Shown: positions 33,096 to 42,672, counted from the stretch's first letter. The stretch: 64,000 bases of DNA from Agrococcus sediminis (GCF_007923295.1 NZ_VOIR01000015.1:76161-140160), one strand, 5' to 3'. Translations and numbers: made by a program. The notes: generated by a model not told the origin, from the letters alone.

Positions 33096-33970
33096 GCACC
33101 GTCCTGCTCCTGCTCATCACCGGCGTCGGCCTCGGCGCCCTCTACTTCCTCGTCGCGAGCGGCCTCTCGCTCATCTACGGCCTGATGGGCGTGCTGAACT
33201 TCGCCCACGGCTCGTTCCTCACCCTCGCGGGCTTCCTCGGCTGGGAGGTCGGCCGCCGCGTCGGCGACGGCAGCTGGGGCGGGCTGCTCGTCGGCATGCT
33301 CGTGGGCCTCGTGGTCGGCGCGCTCGTGGCGGCGATCACCGAGCTCGTCTTCATCCGGCCGCTCTACAACCGCCACATCGAGCAGGTGCTCGTCACCGTC
33401 GGCCTCGGCCTCGCCTCGGTCGCGCTCTTCGAGGGCATCTGGGGCACCGACCCGATCCAGATCCGGCTGCCGGAGTGGCTCGGCGGCACGACCGACGTGC
33501 TCGGCGCGAACATCCCGAACGACCGCTGGCTGCTCATCGGCACCGCGGCCGTCGTGCTCGTGCTCATCGTGCTGTTCCTGCAGCGCACGAGCTACGGCCT
33601 CGTCATCCGCGCCGGCGTCGAGAACCGCACCATGGTCACCGCGCTCGGCATCGACGTGCGCCGCGCCTTCACGATCGTCTTCGCCATCGGCGGCGCGGCC
33701 GCGGGCCTCGGCGGCGTGCTCGCCTCCGTCTACTACGGCCAGGTGGGCGCCCACCAGGGCACGTCGCTCCTCATCTACGCGTTCATCGTCACCGTCATCG
33801 GCGGCCTCGGCTCCCTCACGGGCGCGGCCATCGCCTCCGTGCTCGTGGCCGTCATCCAGCAGTTCGCGAACTTCTACCTCGGCGGCACGGGCGACATCGC
33901 CATCGTGCTCGCGCTCGCCGCGGTGCTGCTCGTCCGACCGACCGGCCTCATGGGCAAGGTCACGCACTAG
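33092..33970 (+). CDS. Branched-chain-type ABC transporter permease (LivH-like)
   Basis: A 292-residue, roughly eight-helix permease. Family motifs are LASGL-like ASGLSLIYGLMGVLNFAHG at the N-terminus and GLGSLTGAAIASVLVAVIQQF near the end. GTG 33092 overlaps the ATPase stop (GTGA). The second permease follows after 6 bases. Confidence 0.92.
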   Translation: MSTVLLLLITGVGLGALYFLVASGLSLIYGLMGVLNFAHGSFLTLAGFLGWEVGRRVGDGSWGGLLVGMLVGLVVGALVAAITELVFIRPLYNRHIEQVLVTVGLGLASVALFEGIWGTDPIQIRLPEWLGGTTDVLGANIPNDRWLLIGTAAVVLVLIVLFLQRTSYGLVIRAGVENRTMVTALGIDVRRAFTIVFAIGGAAAGLGGVLASVYYGQVGAHQGTSLLIYAFIVTVIGGLGSLTGAAIASVLVAVIQQFANFYLGGTGDIAIVLALAAVLLVRPTGLMGKVTH

Positions 33971-33976
33971 GAGCGG

Positions 33977-35089
33977 ATGATGCGCACATTCCTGCAGTCC
34001 ACGTGGGGCCGGCTCGCGGTCGGCGCGGCCGTGGTCATCGCGGCGGCGATCCTGCCGCTGCTCGCCATCGACATCCCGGGCGTCCTCCCCGGGCCCACCT
34101 ACACGCCCGGCACGCTCACCGTGCTCGCCTACGCGATGCTCATCGCGGCGCTCGCGCTCAGCTACCACCTGATCTTCGGGGTGGCGGGGATGCTGTCGTT
34201 CGGCCACGCGATGTTCTTCGCCGCGGGCGCGTACGGGCTCGGCATCATCCTGCGGCTGCTCGCGCCGACTGGCATGCCGAGCGAGGCGGTCTTCCTGCTC
34301 GCGATCGTGCTGACGCTCGTGATCGCGCTCGTGCTCGGCAACCTCGTCGGCGCGCTCGCGCTGCGGGTGAGCGGCATCTCGTTCGCGATGGTGACGCTCG
34401 CGGTCGCGCAGGCGATGAACGTCATGATCCGCCGCAACGTCGGCGGGCTCACGGGCGGCGAGGAGGGCGTGACGCTCGAGGTCGACGTCGTGCCCGACTT
34501 CCTCGTCGGCGTCGTCAACACGCGCAACCTCTACTGGATGGCGCTCGCGATCCTCGTGCTCGTCTACCTCGCGTGCGTGTGGGTCGAGCGCTCCCGCCTC
34601 GGCCACGTGGTCGCCGCGGCGCGCGAGAACGAGCTGCGCGTGACGGTGCTGGGGCTGCGCCCCTACCTCGTGCGGCTGTTCGTCTTCGCCGCGGCCGCGG
34701 TGCTCGCGGCGGTCGCCGGCATGGGCTTCATGATGCTGCAGTCGAGCGCGACGCCGCGCATCTCGACGAGCGACTTCACGCTCACGCTGCTCGTCATCGT
34801 CGTGCTCGGCGGCGTCGGCTACCGCTGGGGCGCGATCGTCGGCGGCATCATCTACACGCTGCTCGACCAGCGGCTCGCGGCGCTCGCCTCGGCCGAGTGG
34901 ATCCAGCGCCTGCCCGACGTGCTGCGCATCCCGCTGTCGGAGCCGCTGTTCATCCTCGGCATGCTCTTCGTGCTCGTCGTCATGTTCGCGCCCGGCGGCA
35001 TCGTGGGCCTCACGCACCGCGTGACGCGACCGCGCGGCGGCGCGAAGGACGCCGAGCAGCCTGCAGCGCTGCAGGACGTGGAAGCCTAG
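33977..35089 (+). CDS. Branched-chain-type ABC transporter permease (LivM-like)
   Basis: A 370-residue permease with about ten helices. LivM-type motifs include YHLIFGVAGMLSFGHAMFFAAGAY, RSRLGHVVAAARENE (coupling region, here ERSRLGHVV) and VVLGGVGYRWGAIVGG. The C-terminal basic tail (HRVTRPRGGAKDAEQPA) is cytosolic. AGGAGCGG precedes the ATG; a second ATG follows immediately at 33980. It ends 4 bases before the synthetase gene. Confidence 0.92.
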   Translation: MMRTFLQSTWGRLAVGAAVVIAAAILPLLAIDIPGVLPGPTYTPGTLTVLAYAMLIAALALSYHLIFGVAGMLSFGHAMFFAAGAYGLGIILRLLAPTGMPSEAVFLLAIVLTLVIALVLGNLVGALALRVSGISFAMVTLAVAQAMNVMIRRNVGGLTGGEEGVTLEVDVVPDFLVGVVNTRNLYWMALAILVLVYLACVWVERSRLGHVVAAARENELRVTVLGLRPYLVRLFVFAAAAVLAAVAGMGFMMLQSSATPRISTSDFTLTLLVIVVLGGVGYRWGAIVGGIIYTLLDQRLAALASAEWIQRLPDVLRIPLSEPLFILGMLFVLVVMFAPGGIVGLTHRVTRPRGGAKDAEQPAALQDVEA

Positions 35090-35093
35090 GCGC

Positions 35094-36647
35094 ATGGGAG
35101 GCGCAGCGACGGTGCACGGCGACGCGGCGCCGGGCGCGCTCACGCTCGGCCGCTGGACGACCGACCGTGCCGCGACCGACCCGTCGCGGCCGGCGATCGT
35201 CGACCGCGGCGTGACCGTCTCGTACGGCGAGCTCGAGGCCCGCGCGACGGCGCTCGCGCACGCGCTCGTCGAGGCGGGGCACGGCCGCGGCGCCCGCATC
35301 GCCACGGTCACGGGCTCCACCGCCGACCAGGTGGTGCTGCTGTTCGCGTGCGCCAAGGCGGGCGCGATGCTCGTGCCGCTGTCGTGGCGGCTCACCGCGC
35401 GCGAGCTCGCCGAGCAGCTGCGCATCGCCGACCCCTCGCTGCTGCTCGTCGAGGACGACCACCGGCCCGTCGCCGAGGCCGCGCTCGACCGCCTCGGCGA
35501 CCACGGCATCCGCACGACCGCGCTCGGCGCCGCCGGCGCCGAGTCGCTCGTGCCGGATGCGCCGGCGCCCGCCGAGCGGGCGGCCGGCGGTGCGGTGCAG
35601 GACGACGACGGCCTGCTCATGCTCTTCACCTCGGGCACGACGAGCGCGCCGAAGGCGGTCGTGCTCAGCCACGCCAACTGCGCGTGGGCCAACCTGTCGC
35701 TCTCGCGCGCGACGCCGATGACCCCCGACGACGTCGTGCTGCAGGTGCTGCCGCAGCACCACGTGGCCGGCTGGAACATCCAGCCGCTGCTCGCCTGGTG
35801 GGTGGGCGCGCAGGTCGTGCTCGAGCGCACCTTCGACGCGGGGCGCGCGCTCGCGCTCATCGAGCGGCACCGCGTCACCGCGACGATGGGCGTGCCGACG
35901 ACGTTCCGCTCGCTCATCCAGCACCCCGACTTCGCGGTGCGCGACCTGTCGAGCCTGCGCACCGCCGTCGTCGGCGGCGGCATGCTCGACCCGCGCGCCG
36001 TCGAGCAGCTCGCGCGCCGCGGCGTGCCGGTGCAGCAGGGCTACGGGCTCACCGAGGCCGCGCCCAACGTCACGATCGCGCGCGACGCCTCCGACGCCGG
36101 CACCGTCGGCCGCCCCTACCCGCACGTGGACCTCGCGCTGCTCGTCGACGGGCGCGTGGTGCACGGCGCCGGCACCGGCGAGCTGCTCGTGCGGGGCCCC
36201 GCGGTCTTCCAGGGCTACTTCCGCGACCCCGAGGCGACCGCCGCGGCGACCCTCGGGCCGTGGCTGCGCACGGGCGACCTCGTCGAGCGCGACCCGGCCG
36301 GCCGCATCCGCATCGTCGACCGCGTGAAGGACATCGTGCGCTCGGGCGGCGAGTCGATCGCGCCCATCGAGGTCGAGCTCGCGCTGCTCGAGCACCCGGC
36401 CGTCGCCGACGCCGCCGTCGCCGGCGTGCCGAGCGAGCGGTGGGGCGAGGAGCTCGTCGCGTGGCTCGTGCTCGCCGAGCCCGCCGACGAGCGGTCGCTG
36501 CGCGACCACCTCGACGGCCGCCTCGCGGGCTTCAAGCACCCGAAGCGCTTCCTCGAGGTCGACCAGATCCCTCGCACCACGAGCGGCAAGCCGCTGCGCC
36601 GGGCCCTCATCGCAGCCGCCCAGGCCGAGCGGGCGGAGGCGCGATGA
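35094..36647 (+). CDS. AMP-dependent acyl-CoA synthetase
   Basis: A 517-residue ANL-superfamily ligase forming acyl-CoA from a carboxylic acid, ATP and CoA. The phosphate loop is LFTSGTTSAPKAVV; further motifs are QQGYGLTEAAPNV, WLRTGDLVERD, RVKDIVRSGGESIAPIEVE and the C-terminal catalytic Lys in PRTTSGKPLRR. The closest groups are medium/long-chain or aromatic acid ligases; chain length cannot be read. The TetR gene overlaps its stop (ATGA). In this operon it probably activates the acid imported by the ABC system or released by the hydrolases. Confidence 0.9.
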   Translation: MGGAATVHGDAAPGALTLGRWTTDRAATDPSRPAIVDRGVTVSYGELEARATALAHALVEAGHGRGARIATVTGSTADQVVLLFACAKAGAMLVPLSWRLTARELAEQLRIADPSLLLVEDDHRPVAEAALDRLGDHGIRTTALGAAGAESLVPDAPAPAERAAGGAVQDDDGLLMLFTSGTTSAPKAVVLSHANCAWANLSLSRATPMTPDDVVLQVLPQHHVAGWNIQPLLAWWVGAQVVLERTFDAGRALALIERHRVTATMGVPTTFRSLIQHPDFAVRDLSSLRTAVVGGGMLDPRAVEQLARRGVPVQQGYGLTEAAPNVTIARDASDAGTVGRPYPHVDLALLVDGRVVHGAGTGELLVRGPAVFQGYFRDPEATAAATLGPWLRTGDLVERDPAGRIRIVDRVKDIVRSGGESIAPIEVELALLEHPAVADAAVAGVPSERWGEELVAWLVLAEPADERSLRDHLDGRLAGFKHPKRFLEVDQIPRTTSGKPLRRALIAAAQAERAEAR

Positions 36648-37354
36648 ACGAGCCGAGGACGAAGCGCGGCGAGCAGACCAAGGCCAAGCTGCTCGCGGCA
36701 GCCGAGGGCGTCTTCGCCGAGCAGGGCTACCAGGCCGCGTCGATCTCGCGCATCACCGAGCGCGCGAAGGTGGCCCAGGGCACCTTCTACCTGTACTTCG
36801 AGTCGAAGCTCGACCTGTTCGAGCAGCTCGTCGACGACCTCAACCGCCGCGTGCGGAAGGCCATGAGCGACGGCGCCGCGCGCGGCGCCAACCGCGCCGA
36901 GGCCGAGCGCGAGGGCTTCCGCGAGTTCTTCGCCTTCACCGCCGAGCACCCGGCGCTCTACCGCGTGGTGCGCGAGGCCGAGTACGTCTCGCCCGGCGCG
37001 ATGCGCAGCCACTACGAGCGCATCGTCGAGGGCTACCGCGAGGGCCTCGAGCGGGCCCGCGCGAACGGCGAGATCGGCGACGTCGACCCGGAGGTCGCCG
37101 CCTGGGCGCTCATGGGCGTCGGCGAGATGATCGGGATGCGGTACGTGCTCTGGCCGACGGCGGAGTCGGGGCCCTACGGCTCCGGCGCGACGCCCGTGCC
37201 CGACCACGTGTTCGACGAGATGGTGGCGTTCGTGCAGCGCGCGCTCGGCACCGCCCCGGCAGCGCCCGCGGCCCCCGCCGCACCCGCGGGCCGCACGCCC
37301 GCCACCGCAAGCCACCCCGCCGCGACCGCGGCGCACACCGAGGAGGACGCATGA
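36644..37354 (+). CDS. TetR-family transcriptional regulator
   Basis: A 236-residue repressor. The N-terminal helix-turn-helix reads KAKLLAAAEGVFAEQGYQAASISRITERAKVAQGTFYLYFESKLDLFEQLV, the canonical TetR pattern. The ligand domain spans about 65-205; the tail is Ala/Pro-rich (APAAPAAPAAPAGRTPA) and probably flexible. It lies inside the operon, overlapping the synthetase stop and the dehydrogenase start. ACCTG repeats at the operon promoter are its likely target; an acyl-CoA or ketone-body ligand would fit. Confidence 0.88.
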   Translation: MNEPRTKRGEQTKAKLLAAAEGVFAEQGYQAASISRITERAKVAQGTFYLYFESKLDLFEQLVDDLNRRVRKAMSDGAARGANRAEAEREGFREFFAFTAEHPALYRVVREAEYVSPGAMRSHYERIVEGYREGLERARANGEIGDVDPEVAAWALMGVGEMIGMRYVLWPTAESGPYGSGATPVPDHVFDEMVAFVQRALGTAPAAPAAPAAPAGRTPATASHPAATAAHTEEDA

Positions 37355-38097
37355 GCACACTCGAGGGCCGCAGGGCCGTGATCACCGGCGGCGCCGCCGG
37401 CATCGGCGCCGCGATGGCGCGCTCGTTCGCCGCGGAGGGCGCGCACGTCGTCGTCGCCGACCGCGACGGCGCCGCGGCCGACGCGCTCGCGCGAGAGATC
37501 GGCGGCGAGGCATGGGAGGTCGACCTGCTCGACGTCGCCTCGCTCGAGTCGCTCGAGCTGCGGGCCGACATCCTCGTGAACAACGCCGGCATCCAGCGCG
37601 TCGCGCCGATCGAGGAGTTCGAGCCCGAGATGTGGCGGCGCCTCCACACGCTCATGCTCGAGGCGCCGTTCCTGCTCATCCGCGCGGCGCTCCCGGGCAT
37701 GTACGAGCGCGGCTTCGGCCGCATCATCAACCTCTCGAGCGTGCACGGCATCCGCGCATCCGCCTTCAAGTCGGCCTACGTCGCCGCCAAGCACGGGCTC
37801 GAGGGCCTGTCGAAGGTGACCGCGCTCGAGGGCGGCCCGCACGGCGTGACCTCGAACTGCATCAACCCCGGCTACGTGCGCACGGGTCTCGTCGAGTCGC
37901 AGGTCGCCGACCAGGCGAAGCGCCACGGCATCCCCGAGAGCGAGGTGCTCGAGAAGGTCATGCTCACCGAGGCCGCGATCAAGCGGCTCGTCGAGCCCGA
38001 GGAGGTCGCGTCGCTCGCGACCTGGCTCGCCGGCCCGCACGCGGGCATGGTCACCGGCACCTCCTACGTCATGGACGGCGGGTGGAGCGCCCGATGA
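37351..38097 (+). CDS. bdhA: 3-hydroxybutyrate dehydrogenase
   Basis: A 248-residue SDR that oxidises D-3-hydroxybutyrate to acetoacetate with NAD. Cofactor motif ITGGAAGIGAAMA, structural NNAG, catalytic Ser in NLSSVHGI, Tyr and Lys in YVAAKHGLEGL. The block SNCINPGYVRTGLVESQVADQAKRHGI and IKRLVEPEEVASLATWLA is characteristic of bacterial 3-hydroxybutyrate dehydrogenases and separates it from generic SDRs. ATGA overlaps join it to the TetR gene and the next hydrolase. A CoA-transferase for the product is encoded downstream. Confidence 0.88.
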   Translation: MSTLEGRRAVITGGAAGIGAAMARSFAAEGAHVVVADRDGAAADALAREIGGEAWEVDLLDVASLESLELRADILVNNAGIQRVAPIEEFEPEMWRRLHTLMLEAPFLLIRAALPGMYERGFGRIINLSSVHGIRASAFKSAYVAAKHGLEGLSKVTALEGGPHGVTSNCINPGYVRTGLVESQVADQAKRHGIPESEVLEKVMLTEAAIKRLVEPEEVASLATWLAGPHAGMVTGTSYVMDGGWSAR

Positions 38098-39026
38098 CGA
38101 CCGCCGCCACCGAGGCGCCGCTGCGGCTGCCCGTCGCGGGCGGCGAGCTTGTCGCAACCCTGTGGCGGGCGGATGCGGCGGGCACGCCCGTCGTCGCCGT
38201 CCACGGGATCACGGCGAACCACCGCTCGTTCTCGCCCCTCGCGGTGCGCGTCGACGGCCCGCTGCTCGCGGTCGACCTGCGCGGCCGCGGCGGCTCGCGC
38301 GCGCTGCCGGGTCCCTTCGGCCTCGAGCAGCACGCCGAGGACGTCGCCGCTGCGATGACCGCCGCCGGCATCGAGCGCGCGATCGTCGTCGGCCACTCGA
38401 TGGGCGCGTACGTCGCGGTGCGCCTCGCCGCCGCGCACCCCGAGCGCGTCGCCTCGCTCGTGCTCGTCGACGGCGGCCTGCCGCTGCGTCCCGCTCCTGC
38501 AGGCGAGGAGCGCAGCCCCGAGGAGGTGCTCGGCCCGGCCATCGACCGGCTGCGCATGACGTTCCCCTCCCGCGACGCCTACCGCGACTTCTGGCGCGAG
38601 CACCCCGCCTTCGGGCCCTACTGGAGCGCGGCGATCGAGGAGTACGTGGACTACGACCTCGTGCCCGTCGACGCCCACGCCGAGGTCGACGCAGGGCTCC
38701 GGCCCTCCGCGAACCCCGACGCGGTGGTCGCGAACCTCGTCGAGCTCGACGGCCGCGGCGGCTACGCCGAGGCCCTCGAGTCGCTCGAGGTGCCGGCGGT
38801 GCTGCTGCGCAGCCCGCGCGGCCTCTTCGACGAGGCTCCCGGCCTCTACGATGACGAGTGGCTCGCGACGTGGAGGTCGCGGCTGCCCGAGCTCGAGGTC
38901 CGGGACATCCCGGGCACGAACCACTACACGATCCTGCTGGGCGCGGGCGTGGATGCGGTGGCCGACGCGGTCGCCGAGGCCGCGCGCGCCGCCGGCGCAC
39001 CCGCGCAGCAGGGAGAGGGACGCTGA
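38094..39026 (+). CDS. Alpha/beta hydrolase
   Basis: A 310-residue hydrolase with oxyanion motif HGITANHRSF, nucleophile elbow GHSMGAY, and the late His in GTNHYTILLG. No signal peptide, so it acts in the cytosol on an imported ester or lactone. It sits between the 3-hydroxybutyrate dehydrogenase and CoA-transferase genes, overlapping the first by 4 bases and the second by one. A role in cleaving 3-hydroxybutyrate oligomers or acyl esters is inferred; the fold itself is too general. Confidence 0.82.
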   Translation: MTTAATEAPLRLPVAGGELVATLWRADAAGTPVVAVHGITANHRSFSPLAVRVDGPLLAVDLRGRGGSRALPGPFGLEQHAEDVAAAMTAAGIERAIVVGHSMGAYVAVRLAAAHPERVASLVLVDGGLPLRPAPAGEERSPEEVLGPAIDRLRMTFPSRDAYRDFWREHPAFGPYWSAAIEEYVDYDLVPVDAHAEVDAGLRPSANPDAVVANLVELDGRGGYAEALESLEVPAVLLRSPRGLFDEAPGLYDDEWLATWRSRLPELEVRDIPGTNHYTILLGAGVDAVADAVAEAARAAGAPAQQGEGR

Positions 39027-39799
39027 TGGCGATCGACAAGACCTACGCGTCCGCGGCCGAGGCGGTCGCGGACATCCCCGACGGAGCGACCCTCGCGGTC
39101 GGCGGCTTCGGCCTCTCCGGCAACCCGATGGAGCTCATCCGCGCCCTCGAGGCGCGCGGCGTGACGGGCCTCAAGGTGGTCTCGAACAACTGCGGCGTCG
39201 ACGACTGGGGCCTCGGCCTCCTGCTCCGCAACGGTCAGATCGACAAGATGACCTCCTCCTACGTCGGCGAGAACAAGGAGTTCGAGCGCCGCTACCTCAC
39301 CGGTGAGCTCGAGCTCGAGCTCACGCCCCAGGGCACGCTCGCCGAGAAGCTGCGCGCCGGCGGCTCCGGCATCGCCGCGTTCTACACCCGCACGGGCGTC
39401 GGCACGCAGGTCGCCGAGGGCGGCCTGCCGCAGCTCTACAACGCCGACGGCACGGTCGCGAAGGCCTCCGAGCCCAAGCCCACGGCGACGTTCGACGTCG
39501 ACGGCGAGCCGCAGGAGTTCGTGCTCGAGGAGGCCATCACCACCGACTTCGCGCTCGTCCACGCGCTGCGCGGCGACCGGCACGGCAACCTCGTCTTCAA
39601 CAAGGCCGCCCGGCAGTTCTCGCCGCCCGCGGCGATGGCGGGCCGCATCTGCATCGCGCAGGTCGAGGAGCTCGTCGAGCCGGGCGAGATCGACCCGGAT
39701 GCGGTGCACCTGCCGGGCGTGTTCGTGCACCGGATCGTCGAGGTCGGCACGGAGATCGAGAAGCGCATCGAGCGCCGCACGGTTCGAGAGGAGTCCTGA
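39026..39799 (+). CDS. scoA: 3-oxoacid CoA-transferase subunit A
   Basis: A 257-residue alpha subunit of the succinyl-CoA:3-oxoacid CoA-transferase type. Family motifs are [33 protein letters not shown] and the segment [25 protein letters not shown]. It works with the following beta subunit to transfer CoA from succinyl-CoA to acetoacetate. TGATG overlap with the hydrolase. ATG 39026 has GGGAGAGGG upstream. Confidence 0.93.
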   Translation: MAIDKTYASAAEAVADIPDGATLAVGGFGLSGNPMELIRALEARGVTGLKVVSNNCGVDDWGLGLLLRNGQIDKMTSSYVGENKEFERRYLTGELELELTPQGTLAEKLRAGGSGIAAFYTRTGVGTQVAEGGLPQLYNADGTVAKASEPKPTATFDVDGEPQEFVLEEAITTDFALVHALRGDRHGNLVFNKAARQFSPPAAMAGRICIAQVEELVEPGEIDPDAVHLPGVFVHRIVEVGTEIEKRIERRTVREES

Positions 39800-39800
39800 C

Positions 39801-40430
39801 ATGGCACTGACCCGCAACCAGATGGCCGCGCGCGCGGCCGAGGAGCTCGAGGACGGCATGTACGTCAACCTCGGCATCGGGCTGCCCACGCTCGTGCCGA
39901 ACTACGTGCCCGACGACGTGACCGTCGTGCTGCAGAGCGAGAACGGCATCCTCGGCGTCGGCCCGTACCCGACCGAGGACGCGGTCGACCCCGACCTCAT
40001 CAACGCCGGCAAGGAGACCGTCACGACGCTCCCGGGCACGTCGTTCTTCGACTCGGCGACGTCGTTCGCGATGATCCGCGGCGGCAAGATCGACGCCGCG
40101 ATCCTCGGCGCGATGCAGGTCTCGGCCTCGGGCGACATCGCCAACTGGATGATCCCCGGCAAGATGGTGAAGGGCCCCGGCGGCGCGATGGACCTCGTGC
40201 ACGGCGCCGCGAAGGTGATCGTGCTCATGGAGCACGTCGCGAAGGACGGCTCGGCGAAGATCGTCGACGAGTGCTCGCTGCCGCTCACGGGCAAGGGCGT
40301 CGTCGACCGCATCATCACCGACCTCGCCGTGCTCGACGTCACGCCGGAGGGGCTGCGGCTCGTCGAGCTGGCTCCGGGCGTGACGCTCGACGAGGTGCGC
40401 GAGAAGACCGAGCCCGAGGTGCTGGCGTGA
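39801..40430 (+). CDS. scoB: 3-oxoacid CoA-transferase subunit B
   Basis: A 209-residue beta subunit containing the catalytic glutamate in [11 protein letters not shown], preceded by [49 protein letters not shown] is the classic SCOT beta block. It completes the acetoacetate-to-acetoacetyl-CoA step begun by the 3-hydroxybutyrate dehydrogenase. A thiolase would be needed next and is not in this window. GAGAGGAG lies before the ATG. Confidence 0.94.
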   Translation: MALTRNQMAARAAEELEDGMYVNLGIGLPTLVPNYVPDDVTVVLQSENGILGVGPYPTEDAVDPDLINAGKETVTTLPGTSFFDSATSFAMIRGGKIDAAILGAMQVSASGDIANWMIPGKMVKGPGGAMDLVHGAAKVIVLMEHVAKDGSAKIVDECSLPLTGKGVVDRIITDLAVLDVTPEGLRLVELAPGVTLDEVREKTEPEVLA

Positions 40431-41467
40431 CGACCCTGCTGGAGGGCATCGAGCAGCAGGTCGTCCGCACCGACCGCCTGCGCGCATCCGTCCTCCGCCA
40501 CGGCGGCGCCGGCCGGCCCGTCGTGCTCGTGCACGGCAACGTCTCGTCGTCGTCGTTCTTCCAGCCGCTCATGCTCGCGCTGCCGCGCCCGACGGTCGCG
40601 ATCGACCTGCGCGGCTACGGCGACAGCGAGGCGCTCCCGGTCGACGCGACGCGCGGCCTGCGCGACTTCGCCGACGACGTCGCGTCGGTGCTCGACGCGA
40701 TGGGCGTCGCCGACGCGCACGTGCTCGGGTGGTCGATGGGCGGCGGCGTCGTGATGCAGCTCATGCTCGACAGGCCCGACCTCATCCGCTCGGTGACGCT
40801 CATGGCGCCGGTGCCGCCGCAGGGCTTCGGCACCCGGCTCGACGGCACGCTGTGCACGCCCGACGGGGCGGGCACGGGCGGGCTCGCGGCGAACCCCGAC
40901 TTCATCGCGCGCCTCGCGGCGGGCGACACGACCGACGACGAGCCGACGAGCCCCCGGAGCGTCTTCCGCAGCTCGTACGTCGCCCCCGGGTTCTCCGACG
41001 AGCACGAGGACCTCTGGGTCGAGTCGATGCTCTCGACGCGCACCGGCGAGGGCAACCAGCCCGGCGACGGCACGGCGTCGGATGCGTGGCCGGGCTTCGC
41101 GGCCGGCGCTCGTGGCGTGCTGAACACGATGTCGGGCGTGCACCTCGACCTCACCGGCATCGTCGACCTCGAGCGGAAGCCGGCGATCCTGTGGATCCGC
41201 GGCGCGCACGACGCGATCGTGAGCGACGAGTCGTTCTTCGACCTGAACACGCTCGGCAAGCACGGCATCGTGCCGGGCTGGCCGGGGGAGGAGGCGGCGC
41301 CGCCGCAGCCGATGGTGTCGCAGACGCGCGCGGTGCTCGACGCGTACGCCGCGAAGGGCGGCTGGTACCAGGAGGTCGTCTTCGAGCACGCCGGCCACTC
41401 GCCGCACCTCGAGGACCCGGAGCGGTTCCGGCAGCTGCTGCTCGCGCACGTGACCGCCAACGACTGA
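40427..41467 (+). CDS. Alpha/beta hydrolase, second of the operon
   Basis: A 346-residue hydrolase with [10 protein letters not shown] as oxyanion region, nucleophile in LGWSMGGGV and late His in [11 protein letters not shown]. It is longer than its neighbour, with a lid insertion at about 130-235. No signal peptide. GTG 40427 overlaps the scoB stop (GTGA), and the operon ends here before a tandem repeat array. Its cap and context fit an intracellular ester or oligomer hydrolase for hydroxyalkanoates, which is inference. Confidence 0.82.
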   Translation: MTTLLEGIEQQVVRTDRLRASVLRHGGAGRPVVLVHGNVSSSSFFQPLMLALPRPTVAIDLRGYGDSEALPVDATRGLRDFADDVASVLDAMGVADAHVLGWSMGGGVVMQLMLDRPDLIRSVTLMAPVPPQGFGTRLDGTLCTPDGAGTGGLAANPDFIARLAAGDTTDDEPTSPRSVFRSSYVAPGFSDEHEDLWVESMLSTRTGEGNQPGDGTASDAWPGFAAGARGVLNTMSGVHLDLTGIVDLERKPAILWIRGAHDAIVSDESFFDLNTLGKHGIVPGWPGEEAAPPQPMVSQTRAVLDAYAAKGGWYQEVVFEHAGHSPHLEDPERFRQLLLAHVTAND

Positions 41468-41480
41468 CGGCCTCGCCTCC

Positions 41481-41697
41481 CACGAGTCGAGACCACCCCT
41501 TCTCGCTGGTCGAGCCGTCGGCCGCAGGCCGACGAGTCGAGACCACCCCTTCTCGCTGGTCGAGCCGGCGGCCGCAGGCCGACGAGTCGAGACCACCCCT
41601 TCCCGTTGGTCGAGCCGTCGGCCGCAGGCCGACGAGTCGAGACCACCCCTTCCCGTTGGTCGAGCCGTCGGCCGCAGGCCGACGAGTCGAGACCACC
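41481..41697. repeat. Tandem array of 50-bp units carrying a 42-bp inverted element
   Basis: Four head-to-tail copies (period 50 bp from 41481, 41531, 41581, 41631) plus a partial fifth. Each holds a 42-bp element (first complete one 41506-41547) that starts C(T/T)GGTCGAGC and ends GAGTCGAGACCACC, with an inner GTCGGCC/GGCCGAC stem. Copies differ at a few bases (CTGGT or TTGGT, CCGTCG or CCGGCG). The array lies between convergent genes. Its ends match those of the array at 57.4 kb. Confidence 0.85.
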
Positions 41698-41710
41698 AGC
41701 CCAGGCACGA

Positions 41711-41746
41711 CGGAGGGGCCGCCCCCACCCGGGAGCGGCCCCTCCG
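41711..41746. terminator. Terminator hairpin between convergent operons
   Basis: A 12-bp perfect stem (41711-41722 against 41735-41746, CGGAGGGGCCGC) with a 12-base loop, placed just before the stop of the betaine-binding protein gene. Suits termination in either direction. Confidence 0.75.
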
Positions 41747-41754
41747 CCGTCGCG

Positions 41755-42672
41755 TCACTCGCCCGCGGTGAGCGAGTCCACGTACTCCTGGTTCTCGGCG
41801 ATCCACGCGTCGACGATCTCGGGGAAGTCGTCGGAGTCGGCGTCGCTGTTGAACATCTCGTTCTCGAGCGAGAAGAGCAGCTCCGAGTCCATCGGAAACG
41901 CCTGCAGCCACTTGGTGAGCTGCGGGAAGTCCTCCTCGAAGCCCGCGCGGGCGATCGAGTGGATGCCCTCCGCGGCGCCGAGCGTGCCCTCCGGGTCCTC
42001 GAGGTCGCGGATGGGGAACTCGTCGTAGGCCCAGTGCGGGCGCCACAGCGTGACGACGATGTTCTCGCCGGCGTCGATCGCGCCGCTCAGCTCGGCCAGC
42101 ATGGCCGGCGTCGACGAGGTCGTGAACTCCATGCCCTCGAGCCCGTAGGTGGGGATGACGGAGTCCTGGGTCGCGGCGGTGAGGCCGGCGCCCGGCTCGA
42201 TGCCGACGATGCGGTTGCCGAAGGCGTCGGCGTTCTCGGCGAGCTCCTCGATCGAGGTGATCGGGGCGTCCTCGTTGACGGCGAGGGTCAGCACCGCGTC
42301 GTCGTTCCACGAGCCGAGGTCGACGAGGTCGTCGCCGAACTCCTCCATGTACGACGCGTGGGTCATCGGCAGCCAGCCGTCGAGCGTGACGTCGTAGTCG
42401 CCGCCGGCGATGCCGGCGAACACGGGCCCGGCGTCGGCGTACTCGAGCTCGACGTCGTAGCCCTCCTCCTCGAGGATCGCGGCCCACAGGTAGGAGACGG
42501 CCTCGCCCTCGGGCCAGCCGTTGAAGACGCCGATCGTGAGGTCGGTCTGGTCGGCGGTGGCGGTCGCGTCGCCCTCGGGCGCCTCCGCCTCGGCCCCTCC
42601 CGCCGAGCACCCGGCCAGGGCCAGGGCTCCGACGGCGGCGACGGCCGCGCCGCGGATGAATCGCTTGTGCAT
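41755..42672 (-). CDS. proX: Glycine betaine/proline-type ABC substrate-binding lipoprotein
   Basis: A 305-residue OpuAC-family lipoprotein with lipobox LAGC and lipidated C22. The ligand domain (ADQTDLTIGVFNGWPEGEAVSYLW...VTLDGWLPMTHASYMEEFGDDL...VVTLWRPHWAYDEF) includes the tryptophans that form the aromatic cage for quaternary ammonium compounds. Glycine betaine, choline or proline betaine are likely ligands. Order is ATPase, permease, binding protein, all on the minus strand. GAGAGGAC precedes ATG 42672. Confidence 0.92.
   Translation of the reverse strand: MHKRFIRGAAVAAVGALALAGCSAGGAEAEAPEGDATATADQTDLTIGVFNGWPEGEAVSYLWAAILEEEGYDVELEYADAGPVFAGIAGGDYDVTLDGWLPMTHASYMEEFGDDLVDLGSWNDDAVLTLAVNEDAPITSIEELAENADAFGNRIVGIEPGAGLTAATQDSVIPTYGLEGMEFTTSSTPAMLAELSGAIDAGENIVVTLWRPHWAYDEFPIRDLEDPEGTLGAAEGIHSIARAGFEEDFPQLTKWLQAFPMDSELLFSLENEMFNSDADSDDFPEIVDAWIAENQEYVDSLTAGE

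Noticed and set aside
36644-37354. Frameshift in the TetR C-terminus because of its Ala/Pro-rich tail
   Set aside because: The tail stays in the frame that overlaps the next start by ATGA; such tails are common in actinobacterial TetR proteins.
41481-41697. CRISPR array
   Set aside because: The 50-bp units are contiguous and near identical without unique spacers, and no cas genes are present.
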